A stretch of DNA of 64,000 nt from Gonapodya sp. JEL0774 (taxonomy: Eukaryota > Monoblepharomycota > Monoblepharidomycetes > Monoblepharidales > Gonapodyaceae), in contig JADIIX010000028.1 in NCBI GenBank assembly GCA_027604505.1, forward strand, positions 124,001-188,000, given 5' to 3'. Of the stretch, positions 45,038 through 57,119 are shown piece by piece. Positions within the stretch are counted from its first letter, which is position 1. Every line of letters begins with the position of its first letter. The notes under the pieces are model-generated. The model saw nothing but the letters and a program-made list of their open reading frames with translations. It searched no databases and had not been told where the DNA came from. Made by a program: the position numbers and the translations under genes.

Positions 45038-45717
45038 GCCAGAGGGCACTCGGTCTGTGAACCAGAAATATATTATGTACGGACGGGAGTGGCGTCAAGC
45101 AAGCAGCACAGGTACGCAGAGGCGCAACGTCTGAAACCAGGAAGCCACGCACTCATCGTCGGCGACATTATTGTCCGAGAAACGACTGGAAACGCGACTT
45201 AGGACTCGAATTTGCTCATGTTGGAGAGTCCTAAAGGGCATGATGAGATGAGAAAAATAACCCCCCGCAGGTTTTTCGCTAATCTGACATAAATTTTCTG
45301 TGACTGAAGCTGAGACAGTGCAAAATTGATGAATAATGGCATGGAAACATGCTTCGTATTTTTGGAGACTGATGACTATACTTGGCGATTGTGCCACGCA
45401 GGGCCATTCCCGACAACGCACGAACAGCCATATCAATGTGGCGTTGGCACTCTGACGCGCAGAGTAAGGTTCTCTCTCTCGTATTTTAAAGCTAGACTAG
45501 AACGTCAAATATGAGCATAACTGCAAAGTGGTCAAGAATGTGTATGATCTGCGTGACAGGCTCACTATAAGGGCAAACACAAAGAGAATCATGGAGGATC
45601 AGAGGAAACCCAACGACTCTGACTGTTGTGTTCCAGCCCGTGCGCCGTGCCGTTCGACACCGTGCAGTCCACTCTGCAGTATCTCCATTATTTGCTTCAA
45701 CGTATGTTGTGGCAATC

Positions 45718-46038
45718 CTAAACCTTGGCTCTCTCCCACGGAAGACCACCACCGTCACTCTTGTTGGCGTCTCCAACACCATTGGCATCTCCAACTACTC
45801 CTGATCCCGAAGCTTTTCTCTGTCCCTGACCTACACCACCACTGCTCTGACCCCGGGAACGGGCGTCCCGCTCTCGGGCTTCCCGACGGGCAATGTTGGA
45901 CGCGAAGAATTGAGCGGAATACAAACTGAACGGTTGGTGAGAAATGCCAAATGAAATGCGGGTGGATGGATTCGTCGGAGGACGGAGGCGGTTCAGTTCC
46001 GAAAAGGCGAAATAAGGAAGTGGTAAACAGACGGTCAA
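45718..46038 (-). CDS. Hypothetical small protein, C-terminal part
   Basis: An open stretch ends in a plausible C-terminus: AQFFASNIARREARERDAR, a Gly/Ser-rich run, and GGGLPWERAKV before the stop. The head lacks an ATG. An overlapping frame starting ATG 46072 also reads well for a while, so the true start and a possible intron are undecided. No family recognised. Confidence 0.3.
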   Translation of the reverse strand: MTVCLPLPYFAFSELNRLRPPTNPSTRISFGISHQPFSLYSAQFFASNIARREARERDARSRGQSSGGVGQGQRKASGSGVVGDANGVGDANKSDGGGLPWERAKV

Positions 46039-47249
46039 AAGTGATTAGCAACGTCGGAGGTTGAGTGAACATGCAGTGTAAATGGATGAGTAGATCCCGT
46101 AAAAGCGGGGGACGCAATTGATTCAGTTAACCGGCTCTTTATAAGGAGCAGAGATCTCCATCGTTCACAACAACATATGCTTATGCCGCCACAAGTGCTC
46201 CAGATCAAATTTCCATATTCCCCGGCATTTCAGAATTTGCACAGATGAATCCACTAACCAGAACTCTTAACAGCTTAAAGTACTTGCCAGAAGGTTGACT
46301 TGAGCCATTCACCGGGACCTGCACGCGATCAGCATACAAAGTCCTGCGGTTCTGAAGATCAACTAAAGATTCCAATCTGCAATCATTCCATGCACTGTGA
46401 CGTTGCAGTGTATCCGTGTCCGGGAAGGACGAGGGTATGATCACCCCAGCGTCACGCCGTCAATCAGAAGCAAAAGACCCTTGTTCCGACATCACTAGTG
46501 ACACTCCCACGTCTTGATGGCGCCTTGGTACGCCGAATGCGGTGATCGGGCTCAGGGCAGTAACGGTCCGGTGGGAGAAGTGGCGATTTGAGGGTTCCAG
46601 TTGGCGCCCATGAATTAGCCCCAAGTCCTCATACTCCGTCATTCGCAGAGAACAAGAAGGTCGAAGCGGTGTCCAAAAATCCGTCATGTTTGTGTAATTT
46701 ACGGAGATGGTGCGATCGACGTGACGGTCCGGACCATTTGCGACTGCACTAGCAACCGTCATTCTGTCTGCTTTGATTTCTCCGTCCGACGTCACGAGTT
46801 CATCCGAAGCGAAGACACTCACGTATCAACATATTCCCGGATCTGGATGTTTCGAAGTGTGGTCAAGGATGGTGTGCGGTGAAAAAATACAGGAAGGGGT
46901 CCGAGACGTTGGGAAAGCAAGGTTTGAGCAGAGTAAGGAGATCGCGACAAGCGCAGTACGCGTGAGGAGACAACGGAAGCGATGTTAGTAGGAGAGATTC
47001 GCGGGGATCCGAGGTCGAAAGTACGAAAGGGGGAATCATAAAAGACAGCAACGGGGGTCGCGCCTCGCGCGACGACCTGACCGCAATCAAAAGAAAGTCA
47101 GCACGCGAATTTGCATTGAGCAGTCTGCGGCTGTATGAGCTGCGGATAGACTGGAGCCCACGAAGGGTGATCGAAGCAATATTCGCAGAACAAGCGGTCG
47201 AGTCGTGTCTAGACTTCCTGGTGCTCGAACATCCTGGTACCAGTCACCA
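46039..47249. other. No securely supported gene
   Basis: Minus-strand open stretches at 46205-46444 (RLESLVDLQNRRTLYADRVQ) and 46460-46822 look partly coding but could not be joined to each other or to a known family. They may belong to the gene whose end is at 45718. Confidence 0.3.
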
Positions 47250-48766
47250 TCACTCGATCCAGCGCCACACTCGATGCGCGGTGTGTGTTAAAAGTACGCC
47301 ACGCCCTCCTGCCTTCGACGTGCTATCTACGAGCTCCAGCCACCTGCGATGCGTGAGCCAGGAGGCTAATGACCACCCGTCCCCCACACAGACAGTCACT
47401 CACGCCGACAATCTTGCCATTGCGGACAGTGAAGAGAACGTCTAGATGTTTGAAGGTGGGGGCGAAAATAAGGCCGATTGAGGAAAATAAAGTGTGCGAG
47501 GAGCGAAGATGGTGTGAAAGAGATCGAAGAACAGCGTGGCACGTGAACCGAGTGGCAAGCGGTGGAATGTTTGTTGATTTGGTTGTGGGTCGGGTGGTGG
47601 TTGCACCGCGCAGGCGGGTGCACCAGACGGGATTATTAAAGCACCACAGATTGACGAGATAAGGACGCAAAGACATATGTACAGCAAAGACAGAGCGAAT
47701 TGGGGTGACGACGTGGATAGATTCGACAGTGGGTTAGGGTTGAAAGTAGGCACGCGCAAGAAAAAAGCGAGATGAGAGGTGTTTGATGTGTCAGAACTGA
47801 ATAGCTGAAGCCTCTAAGTCAAATCCCCACGGTGCTCCAATGCAGCCACTATAGCACAAATACGTGTGCTACGTAGCAGAATTGCATTCGGTTCTCTACA
47901 TACGGTATTGTTGGTTGAACTTTCTACCGTCATGTGTCGTGCCAAAGGATTCCGCCTGCGGTTCGGGCGAGCAAGAGCACGGGAAGAGTAAAGTGGGATG
48001 AGTCAAGACCGGTTGGCGAAAGGGGGGGGGGGGGAAGGTACAAGGAAGAATTCAAAGTGAACAGTAGATCACACAAGAGCAATTCACCAGGTTGAAGAAG
48101 CCGTATGCTAGGAGCCAACCCAGACGCAAGACGAGACCACTTTGAGATAACACGCTGAGTCACCTGTCACCATGACTGTGGCGCTCCCTGAGCATTTCGT
48201 CATGTGAGAGAACCATTCAACAAAAGAGCCCTTGCGTCGTCTGACCCGCTAAGTCGTCTCCATTACACGTACTCTTCGACAGAGCTGCAGGCTTCTCGAC
48301 AATGTCAAAGCATCTGCAGAGCAAGAACGTACCTCGACAGCGACCCTCTCGCCCTCACATGTCCAGGCGTGGGGAATCCAAGCAAACTCCTTGAAGGTCG
48401 GGAGAAGCTCGTTTGTCAGAAAGCGAGAATATTGGCGGTAATTCATTGGAGGAGTGCCTTCAAAAACGTAGTGAAGGTTGAGACCACAACTTTTGACTTG
48501 CACGAGGTCTTCCATACATCGCTACTCGCGGTCGGCACCACGGATGCCGACACTTAAAACAACCGTTTCGGGGCATACACCGGTGATGGAAGTAATTGGA
48601 TGAAAAGGGAAGAGAGTCACAAACCTATCGAACGAGGGAGTATCTCCACGGTGAGAAGTCTGTTGTCGAGTATAGCGAGAGCAGAGTTTGTATTTCTGAA
48701 CAGGGCGGACATGAACTCTTGAACGACCTGCTTCGGTTGAGTGTAGGCAAGGTCAGGAGGATGCAT
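47250..48766 (-). CDS. SnoaL-like protein, paralogue B (expanded introns)
   Basis: The ATG at 48766 opens PKQVVQEFMSALFRNTNSA. Later exons match paralogue A one for one: YSRFLTNELLPTFKEFAWIP and RVAVE (about 48460-48330), AESFGTTHDGRKFNQQY (about 47957-47900), and VLFTVRNGKIVG (about 47450-47415). Splice phases are the same: the AES exon ends in phase 1 before a GTATGT donor, and the next exon starts with AC. The introns are about 375 and 450 bp, against about 70-80 bp in paralogue A. The last exon is uncertain: the nearest acceptor gives an early stop, while one 9 bp on gives LVDST and a stop at 47250. It may be a weakened or decaying copy. Confidence 0.55.
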
Positions 48767-49672
48767 TTTATGGCAGTGGTTAAGGGCAGACGTGGGCGGA
48801 CAACGATCGGCAGATTGTATAGGAGGTGAGGTGAGGGAACACGAGAGGCGTGCTTTGGTCCACAAGCACCATGCACCCCGGTCTCCTTTTCGGCAAGAGT
48901 ATTCCAGTAGTGACCTTAATCCAGTCAGAAAAACCGACATAAGCTGAGGATTCATGAGTCAAACTCCACCGTATTCACTTGCTTTCCATCTCCAACAAGC
49001 GTTTATCTATACCTATGTTATACTGCTGCCGGTGCTGCCGGTCATCTCGCCCAGATACCTACGCCATCAGACCTCACATGCTCTGTAGCTGTAACTCCAC
49101 ATCCCTGCGAGGCGGAGATCCACAATCGCAAATTGAAGATGCCTTAGGCATGGACCTCGACTCTCAAGACTTGCTGAGTATTTGAACTACTCATGTGTTA
49201 TACCATGCATATCGACACACTTTGATGCTTCAAACGGCATGAAATATCCGAGGGTGCAACCTGGCGCCCACAGTCCCCTCATCTATCATCAAACTTCATT
49301 TACATTTAGCTCTTCTCTGGTCCTCTTGCTTCAATGAGACCACGTCTCTGGGACGGAACCTCTCACGTTCGAACCATGATCTGTCGGTGAACGAACCAAT
49401 GTGCGATCGTGAGTTTTGAAAGCGTGGCTGAGGCGGGTATCAACGTCTATCAAGATGCGGTTGTCGGAGCTTGTTACTGGTCCGAATTTCATCGTACTGG
49501 CAGCATCGGCTCAATATTTTGAAATAGTAGATTCGAGCGTCTAAGTGAGCGCTGCCGGCTCCAGTTGTTGAAATACCTGGACGTGCTAGACGCGCTGTGT
49601 AGTCTAAATTTGGTCTAACTCTGTGACCATCCAACTCACCCGAGACCCAAAAGATCCTACCGACCAGAAGCT
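48767..49672. other. Divergent intergenic region, no gene seen
   Basis: About 900 bp between the start of paralogue B and the start of the membrane-protein gene, which run in opposite directions. No coding frame was supported. Confidence 0.4.
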
Positions 49673-50850
49673 ATGCCAGGAGCGCCAGTCCTAATCGTTA
49701 TTGGTGTCGTCGCGGTTGTTGCCGCGGCTATTGTCGTTTGTGAGTTCGACCTTTGTCTGTCAAGCGCTTAGCTCGCTGTTGTTCGTTAGACTGCAATCGA
49801 ATCGAGCGTTCACAGAGATCTCATCTTCGAAAAGGGTCGATCTACGAGCAAATTCAGGAAAGAGAAGACCGTTATGAGCAGTTCCATAGCTCTTCCGGAT
49901 CTTCTCGCCGCCAGAGCTCCCGGGAGCCCGACCCACCCAAGCGTCCATCAGGGAGATCAGTAGGATCCACTCGGCAACGCCCATCACGTTTTCGCTATCA
50001 AACTGAAGAAGGAGAAGACGAGGCTCTTTTTGAAGCGGCCATGAAGGACCAGGGTGACATAAGTCTCCATGACGTGGAGAGCAGGTACTCCCCCAAGTTT
50101 CGACCATCCTCGACGCAACGACTAGCTCCCATTCCACCGTCGGAGCGCGATGTTTTTAGCTCACACAGTGTCAAGCCCGGTGCTCCGTTGGAAGTTGCTT
50201 CATCGGAGCTCGGGAAAAGACGTTTGGAAACTGAACCAGAACGATCCACTTCAGTGAGTGATCCGAATATCTTCTTAACCCCCACCGTACCTGGACTATA
50301 CATTGTAAACAGCATCAGAGGTCTGAAACAATAGCAAGCCGGGTTGAAGCCGGGTCTCGTATTGACAATCCACGCGATACGACGGGCTGTGCCTCGACTC
50401 TGCTCCAGCAATCCTCGGATGAGGTCTACAGTAATCCAATCCCTCAAGTGTCATCTGTTAGTGGGGGCGAGCTGCACTCGGCGTCTGTGGTACTTGTACC
50501 TCTCTCATCGGATGAACAGCGTCATCACTCGCGGAATGCATCTGAGTCCGCGAGGTCTGCAACCTCTGGAGCAGGTTCAGACTGGACCGAGCTCGGCAGT
50601 GAGTAGGAGCAGTCTCGGGTGTCACTTAATCGATAAAGTGATCAATTGAACTCCAACAGATCCCCTTGTACTATCACCACCCCGGAGCTCGAGTTCACGT
50701 CCCACCTCACCACCTCGCACCACACAAACTGATATGAGCGCATCCACAAGTGTGGACGGGTCTGTGACTGATCAAAGCTCTATGATGAGTGGAAGCGAAT
50801 GGCTAGATGTTGAGGATTCACTTCGGAACAGCAATATGGACAGGACCTGA
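49673..50850 (+). CDS. Single-pass membrane protein with disordered cytoplasmic part
   Basis: Exon 1 starts at ATG 49673 and encodes MPGAPVLIVIGVVAVVAAA plus a few residues, an N-terminal membrane helix. A 50-bp intron (GTGAGT to TTAG, about 49741-49790) leads to a long Ser/Arg/Glu-rich exon beginning YCNRIERSQRSHLRKGSIYE. Two more exons give Ser/Thr/Pro-rich sequence with SSVSGGELHSASVVLVPLSS and end MSGSEWLDVEDS before TGA 50848-50850. The basic residues right after the helix favour a cytoplasmic C-terminal domain. No known domain; many Ser/Thr sites suggest regulation by phosphorylation (inference). Confidence 0.6.
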
Positions 50851-51350
50851 ATCTTGATTGATGACCCGGACTAGCGATTCAAGCTCGTGGAGTAGAGAGA
50901 GCGCCGGAGGAGGTGGGGGGAGTGGGGGGTTAATGTGGGGCAGTGGTGGTGTGCGATTGGTGGTGGACGTGCGCACGCACAAACAGAGACTGTGTACACG
51001 TCTGCAGGTGTACTTTTCAAAATAGTAATGTAGTTGTTTAGCCACTTACAATACATATGGTGCTTCCTTCTTTCCGCACAGAATCCACACGTTAGCGGTT
51101 TGACTTGGGTTCCCCTGCAAGCTCGTGGCCTGCGGCACTTCAGATCCACTGACCACCAGCACTCACAGTTGGGCGCACACATCGCGTATTTTTAGCTCAG
51201 AGATGAATTTGAATTGTATTTGGTTTGTATTACAGTGTAGCGCGCTTATTCTATGCTTCTCTAGTACGACTCGTGAATATTGAAACCTGCATCAAACACG
51301 CTTCGACATAGTCTGGGACCCGCTTCTGCACAACTAATGGTATAGGAATG
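50851..51350. other. Intergenic, no gene seen
   Basis: Sequence downstream of the membrane-protein gene up to the assembly gap. No supported coding frame. Confidence 0.4.
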
Positions 51351-51361
51351 NNNNNNNNNNN
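51351..51361. other. Assembly gap
   Basis: Eleven N, followed by a run of about 19 T and then a run of about 24 G. The sequence around it is unreliable and material may be missing. Confidence 0.95.
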
Positions 51362-51474
51362 TTTTTTTTTTTTTTTTTTTGTGTTTGTTGGGGGGGGGGG
51401 GGGGGGGGGGGGCGCCCCGTGATGACAACCTTTTCGGGAACTGCTGTAAAAGGGCCCGTGACCAACTCCACCAT
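51362..51474 (-). pseudogene. Start of an ankyrin/kinase paralogue, cut by the gap
   Basis: Downstream (on the minus strand) of repeat copy A, an ATG at 51474 begins MVELVTGPFTAVPEKVVITG before the frame runs into homopolymers and the gap. The N-terminus of the kinase gene at 60686, which sits in the same place next to repeat copy B, reads MAQPVTAPQPKRNPKVNITK. Met, VT.P, P.KV and IT are shared at matching positions. I take it as the first codons of a second gene of that family whose body is missing, by deletion or by misassembly. Confidence 0.5.
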
Positions 51475-51497
51475 AATTCTATAATTCGTTTCTGCAG

Positions 51498-51930
51498 ACT
51501 TTCTAAACAACGCCGCGAATAATGATGAGCACTTGTAAAATGATGATAAAATTTCAATATTGTATTGCGTACATAAAATAGACTCCACCGCTCCTGCTCC
51601 TGGGGTTAGTCCCGATCCTGCACAGGCATTTCGTGCTACATTCCCGACTCCGGTTTGCCCAACGCACCACACGCTCTATCCCCCGGGGCCACCAGAGCGA
51701 AAAACTCACTAAATTCCGTCTGTCCCAGTCTTCCCCCTGCGCCCCCCTTGCGCCCCCCCCCCCACCCCCCTCCCCCACACACACCTTCCTCGCTCCACCC
51801 CTGGACCCCCCCCTCGCCGGACCGCGCCCCCCCTCCCGTTGCCGACCACCTGTTCTCCCCAACCATTCAACTCACCTGCATCTCCCGCCGTTGTTCCATA
51901 TGTCCAGGTTTCCATGCTGACCACGATCGC
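51498..51930. repeat. Duplicated kinase leader/upstream region, copy A
   Basis: This matches 60704-61300 in the same orientation. Landmarks in order are ACTTTCTAAACA, GATGATAAAATTTC, TATTGCGTACATAAAATAGA, CTCCTGCTCC, CACACGCTCT, a long C-rich tract, GCCGACCACC, and a final TTTCCATGCT. It lies directly upstream of the truncated kinase-like start at 51474. Confidence 0.85.
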
Positions 51931-52694
51931 CGCGGCCCTTAAATCACCCGTGCCCGTTCCCGCGGGCTGCGCTGCTTGACTGTTTGTGCAGAAATGCCGT
52001 CCGCCAGTGATTCGCCTCTACTTGAGGGCGGCCCGCCTGTTCGCCAATCACGGTGTCATTGTCGTCCCTAAGCTCCCCGTCCCGGATGTCCCTTGGTGGT
52101 TTCTTTTCGCCGTCCCGTTCCCGTTCTGGCCCGCGACTCCAGTCCGCTCCCCGCCACGCTCCTACAGCCACTCCATTCGACCGTCGGCGCTGCTTCCATT
52201 ATTAGGTCTCCGCTCATGGGTCCCGTGTTCCCTTCACTTCGTTTCGTCCATTAAGGAGGTGCGTGTTTGTCTGTCTTGGAACACGTGAAGACTCGGAATC
52301 AGCACAACGCTCACCAACGACATATGCTCCAAAATACCATCACAAACCACGTTGTTACCCAGTCTCGTATCCCCTGTCTGTCTCCTCTCTTCCTTCTGCG
52401 TCCCTTGTTGCCGTCACCGTACTCTTCCGTCACGACGAACAGTATGTGCGGGAGAAGCATAGTGGACATAGCAGTGTCTACGACGTTCGGACAGGGGAGA
52501 GCGACGAAGACGGTGAGTGGAAGTCTTGGCGGGGGAAAATATGGCGGAAGGACAGAGTAGTGGGAGGATGGGGGTTTGGGAGTCTTTCATGCGACGTGAG
52601 TACCCATAAATACCATATCATCACCTCAGAGCTGTACTGAGCTCCCACTCCTCCCGCTGCATGATATCTCCCACAATCCACCTCCCTCCTCCAC
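51931..52694. other. No supported gene
   Basis: Several open stretches occur on both strands, none with a recognisable protein. The right end is 3' flank of the cyclase relic. Confidence 0.35.
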
Positions 52695-54390
52695 CTACTT
52701 GACATCAAACGTGACTGCAGGGACCATCTGCTCCGCCACGTGCATTCCAGTCCTCGTATGAAGTGTCAACTCCCCACATCGAATGACAGAAGGGCCTCGA
52801 GCGAGGGCCATGAAGACGATGAGTCGGTCTTGAAGGTACTCGTCCACGCATGTACCGAGGGCGAGTTGGGAACCGAATGATTCTGCGGCTTCGGTGGCGC
52901 GGTCAGACGGTGTGGTGGGAGACGGGCGTTTCAAGAGGGGATAATGTGCAGATGTGGCGAGAAGGCAGCAGGTGGTTGTTCGAGCAACGAGGCTGGTGTG
53001 GGTGGAACGGACACACAAGGCGTTGACATACGTGAGTAGCAACATCGTGATATATGACGTGGATTGCAACCTGAGCTCACAGTATTCCTGCACCTTCCCC
53101 TCCCACACAAGAATGATTTCCGTGTTCCGTCCTCTCAAAGGTAACCTGGGGAACCTCATCGTCGTGTCCGTTCTGCCCCGCGCTGCCATTCTCACCGTGA
53201 GGATTACCTGCATAGATTGGCGGGTGCGCCTTCCGGAACACCCGACGAGCAGTGCGCTCCATTTCCTCGAGCACATTCGCGGGTACACTAGGGGATCACC
53301 AAGCGTAACTGACGATTGACGCTCGTTTGAGTTTCGTCGAGAGCTCAGCTAAGAGCGCCAAAGCCCCCTTTGGCAAAGCAGGGGCACTCACCCTGTCAAA
53401 GATTCGACTCTACCTCTGTCAACAATAGAGAATCCGTGCAGTAGTTACCCACTCTCCAAACCCCTCACATCCACGACGACCTCCCCTCCACCTCAAGGGT
53501 GGAGGCCTCTCCGCACAACACCAATCTCACACCCGCGCTGTCACTCCCGGGTTTTAGTCCGAGCTTTCCATGTACCACCTCATGGAACACTCTGGAGATG
53601 TATTTTATCCGAGGCAAGTGGTTCACGTCGGTGCCTCCTCGCAACACTAGTCGAGTTTGCCCAGAGGTGAACAAAGGACGGGGAGGGAGCCTTGGATGAG
53701 CAGCGACGCGGAGCCTACGGTACCGGTGTCTACTACGTATGAACAAGTGGGCGAGTCATCAGAAAGAAAATGCTGGGTGGTGTAAGCGGACGTGGAGCTT
53801 CCGAGAAACGGTGGTGGTGTTGGTGGACCGTTCACGGGGAGATCGTTCACCTCTCCGGATTTCATCAGTGGCGGGAACAAAAGTTCACACGAGTCGACTC
53901 GAGATCCGAAAATCGTGGCATGTGAGACTTCGGCGACGAGATTGACGCCTGTCATGTGTTGAGAACGTAGATCTGAATGGTTGAAAACAGATGTTTCAGG
54001 ATGCACACAGGTTCGTGAAGCCACTCCTGGTTTCCTAATACAGCAGCGAGGGATGATTCAGAATGAGCTCACCGGGCTTTTCTCTGTTCTTTCGAATATC
54101 GCGGATCCGAACAGGGCTACCCAAGATGGCGGCGTATGCGAGCGAACGTCTCAAGACTACACCGTCGATCCGCGAACACCATGGGTAGAAACTCCCACAC
54201 TTGGAAAAACTCAATGATTCACGCACTCTCCACCGGCCTCGAGAATACCTTCATCGATTTCCATACGTTCCCGTCCGTCCCTGTCCCCGTCCTCATCCGC
54301 ATATTGCTCAAGTCCGGGAAGGAGCGCTTTGCTAGGAAGCGCGCGCGATCCACGAGCTGATTTACCAGATGAGTGGCGGGGTTTCGGCAT
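52695..54390 (-). pseudogene. RTCA: RNA 3'-phosphate cyclase, disrupted
   Basis: Family motifs appear in order on the minus strand: MEIDEGILEAGGE (compare IDGS.LEGGGQ), RSLAYAAILGSPVRI with IRKNREKPG, DTGTVGSASLLIQ, LVLRGGTDVNHLPRI, GGGEVVVDV, and near the end GTCVDEYLQDRLIVFMALA, HTRTGMHVAEQ and the TFDVK C-terminus. The frame is broken three times: a shift near 53672-53680 between SLLIQGSLPVL and FTSGQTRLVL, another near 53528-53541, and a TGA at 53493-53495 exactly where the family has YP(K/R)GGG. No splice pair repairs these. The intact enzyme makes 2',3'-cyclic phosphate ends on RNA with ATP. The start at 54390 is the first ATG before the first motif. Sequencing error is possible but would need three events in 200 bp. 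Confidence 0.75.
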
Positions 54391-54791
54391 CGAGGTCGGT
54401 GGATCGAGTGAGAATCTGTTGAACGGAGACTTTCCAAGTTCAGAGGCTAGTGATGTCCAGCACTCGTCACACTTCGGTGATTCCCGCAACTCCGAAGTTC
54501 ACCGACAGTACAAATAAGAATGCACATTTGCTACGGAATAGTTTGAAAGTTTGTTATATATGTACGCGTACTGGGGCCACATATCAAGGACGACAGATTC
54601 AAGTCACAAAGCGGACGGCACAAATAAGAATGGTTTCTCGCATGCGAAAGGCTTGACTTTTGTGTTTGAACTCCACATAATCAGATACTCAGCAGCAAAA
54701 ACACCCCAATACATACTTTGATATGAAGCCGACATGAGTGAGAGTCCCAGTACTTCGACCAAGTACACTCAGCATAAATTCTTCCTTGATG

Positions 54792-55423
54792 TTAATCCTT
54801 GCCATTCCAAGCGTTCAAAGCTGCTCCTGGACTTCCGCTCCCCTCCCCCAGTTCAATCTGCATGAGCACTATGTCGATCCACTTTCCGAATTTGAATCCA
54901 ATCCTCTTCAAGTGTCCGACCTGTTGAAAGCCGTTCTTCGCATGAAGCTCTTTAGAGCCACTGTCTGCCGTTCCGATGACAGCCACCATTTGTCTGTACC
55001 CCAACTTTCCACATGTGGGTATCAATCGTTGTAGAAGGAGCGATCCCAGACCCTTTCTTTGGTGATCGCGGTGAACATACACCGAGTTCTCGACAGTATA
55101 CCTGTACCCAAACCTGGGGCGGTACTATGTGCAGACCTATCAGTTCGTGATTTGCTTCGGTAATCAACAAGAGAGACAATCGACCAACTCACAGACGACG
55201 CATAGCTATATCCAACTACGATCTCCGCCTCACCATCTCCAAACGTTGCCACGTACCATGGAAACCCGCCGTCCAGAACCTTTTTCACGCGGTCCTTCAT
55301 TTCCTCCACAGACGGTTCGTCGCACTCCCAGGTCGCCGTACCGGTCCGTACTTCAAACGAGTATATGGTGTGGATTGCGTTCAAATCAGTAGCAAAATTG
55401 ATTGGGCGGATGTGATAGGCCAT
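54792..55423 (-). CDS. GNAT N-acetyltransferase (phosphinothricin acetyltransferase-like)
   Basis: Two exons (55423-55193 and 55124-54792) join exactly to 187 residues. It follows the PAT/MddA layout: ATDLNAIHTIYSFEVRTGTA at the N-terminus, a Trp-Tyr-Val-Ala strand, GYSYASS-YRPRFGYRYTVE, then the acetyl-CoA loop VYVHRDHQRKGLGSLLLQRL and NGFQQVGHLKRIGFKFGKW. Bacterial members acetylate amino-acid analogues such as phosphinothricin or methionine derivatives; the fungal substrate is unknown. It is cytosolic, with no signal peptide. Length is typical (170-190). It lies head-to-tail with the broken cyclase gene, about 400 bp upstream of it. Confidence 0.9.
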
Positions 55424-57119
55424 TGTATGGGCGGAGGATGTGCAGTAATTTCAAGTTGGGTGTAGATTTGATACATCCAACAAGTTTTGAGTAGCTTTCT
55501 TACTCGATTCGCCGTGTCTTTCCCGTTTAACTGTTCCGAGGACGACAAATGTAGAAGAGCTCGTTCTGTCTTGACTCTCGCATGCCCAACTAGACTATAT
55601 ATTAGTGATATTGCAGTTGACCTTCTACGCGGTCTCGCTTACACTCCCTTCCCACATTGTTGTTCTCACGACACTGGATTCTTTCCCGAATGCTCGCGGC
55701 TCCCAATCTCGAATGCGGCGGGCCAACAGTTTTGCACGACCCACCACCCACATTGGCACCGCCAACACACATACCTCCCAACCCCTCCACCTACCACTCA
55801 CTGACCATACTCCCATTGATTTTCTTCTGACCTCCGAGGCTGCTGTACCATTCAAGTCCCAGTGCCCCGTCTCCATTGAAGAACTGTGATGTTTTTGTTG
55901 GGGTTTCAGACAAGCGGAGGCGGTGGTGAGTGGAATATAAATTCGAATACAATGAGTGCCGTAGAATCAGAACGTCGGACTTTGGAGGGAGGGCAGAGTA
56001 CAGGGGGCGTTGGTTAATTTGCTTTGATCTGTGTATGGTGTAATCCCGAGACAAGTAACTTAGACAAGATATGGCCAAAATCAATCGGCACTTACACTTA
56101 CATTTGGAGACAATTCGCAACGCCTGCCTCTCGTCAAGCCATCCTCTCAGATCATTGTCATTATCACCGCGATATCGGCACCACGTCCACCCCGGCCTAG
56201 TGGTGCCGAAATTGTTGCTCGGACAGGCACAATCAGTCGAGCAGTAACGTGGTTATGCTGTGGGGGAGGATGGGCAAATGGAACGTCGGCACACCATACA
56301 AGCTGCGGACCGTCCGAAAGTACAGAACATTGACTCGACATGTTGCAAACGAACCACAGTTTGCAGGTCTATCGTCGTTGAAATTCAGGAAGTGCAGTGA
56401 ACATGACTTGTGCGAGATGAGTGTACAGGGACACTTGTACTCCACCGCCGGCTCGTGTGAAGAGGAACCGAGACAGGAAAGTTATAGAATAAATGTTCAC
56501 AAAACCATTGTAAAGTTGAATTGCTTGCGCGGACTCACATGACTATCGAGGCGAGAGCCTGTGTGCTGTGTCGCCTAAAATCCAAACCGCAAGCGATCCT
56601 AACCAGTGCGCGAACCACGGACTACAACCTGCCGGTGACATGGCAGTCTATTCACACGGACGTAGTGCACGCAAAGGATGTCGAGACTGAAACGCGGTCC
56701 AGGGGGCGATGGGTCGCGGAAGCAGACGGTGAAATGGTTGTGTCCTGCTGCGACGAAGGGGGTTGACATCAGAAAAAGGCGCTTTCGATGCGGTCGAGAT
56801 CTTTTTAGGCCTTACCTCGATCTTGAGACTCGAATCAAAGTAATACGCCAATACAACCATCAGTCGTAGAACACATAACGTGACGGAATGGGGACGCGAC
56901 GTGCACGCTGGAGTATAACAAGAAGACGATCGAGTGGGACTCAAATCATTGAGAGAGCACAAGCTTCGAGGGAGCGAGGGCGGGGAATTAGATCTCCGTC
57001 GTGCAGGATGGATCGCGGATTGGGAACTCCCCGCAGAGAAGCGAAGTGTGAAGCACGTGAGCAAGCCATACACAATCAATTACGCGTGAAGCTCACTGAT
57101 TTGACTTACATCACCGGAT
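55424..57119. other. No securely supported gene
   Basis: 1.7 kb with scattered open stretches. Minus-strand pieces at about 56380-56445 (YKCPCTLISHKSCSLHFLNF) and 56810-56870 (VLRLMVVLAYYFDSSLKIE before a GTAAGG donor) look partly coding and might be 3' exons of the membrane-protein gene that begins at 58477, but frames and splice sites are ambiguous. Confidence 0.3.

Noticed and set aside
46205-46822. A third SnoaL-like paralogue between the two found
   Set aside because: No TFKEF, THDG or VRDGKIV-type segments are present. The open stretches are unrelated.
51554-51862. Gly/Arg-rich minus-strand ORFs upstream of the truncated kinase
   Set aside because: They arise from the C-rich tract of the duplicated leader. 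The matching tract in copy B gives a different ORF in another frame.
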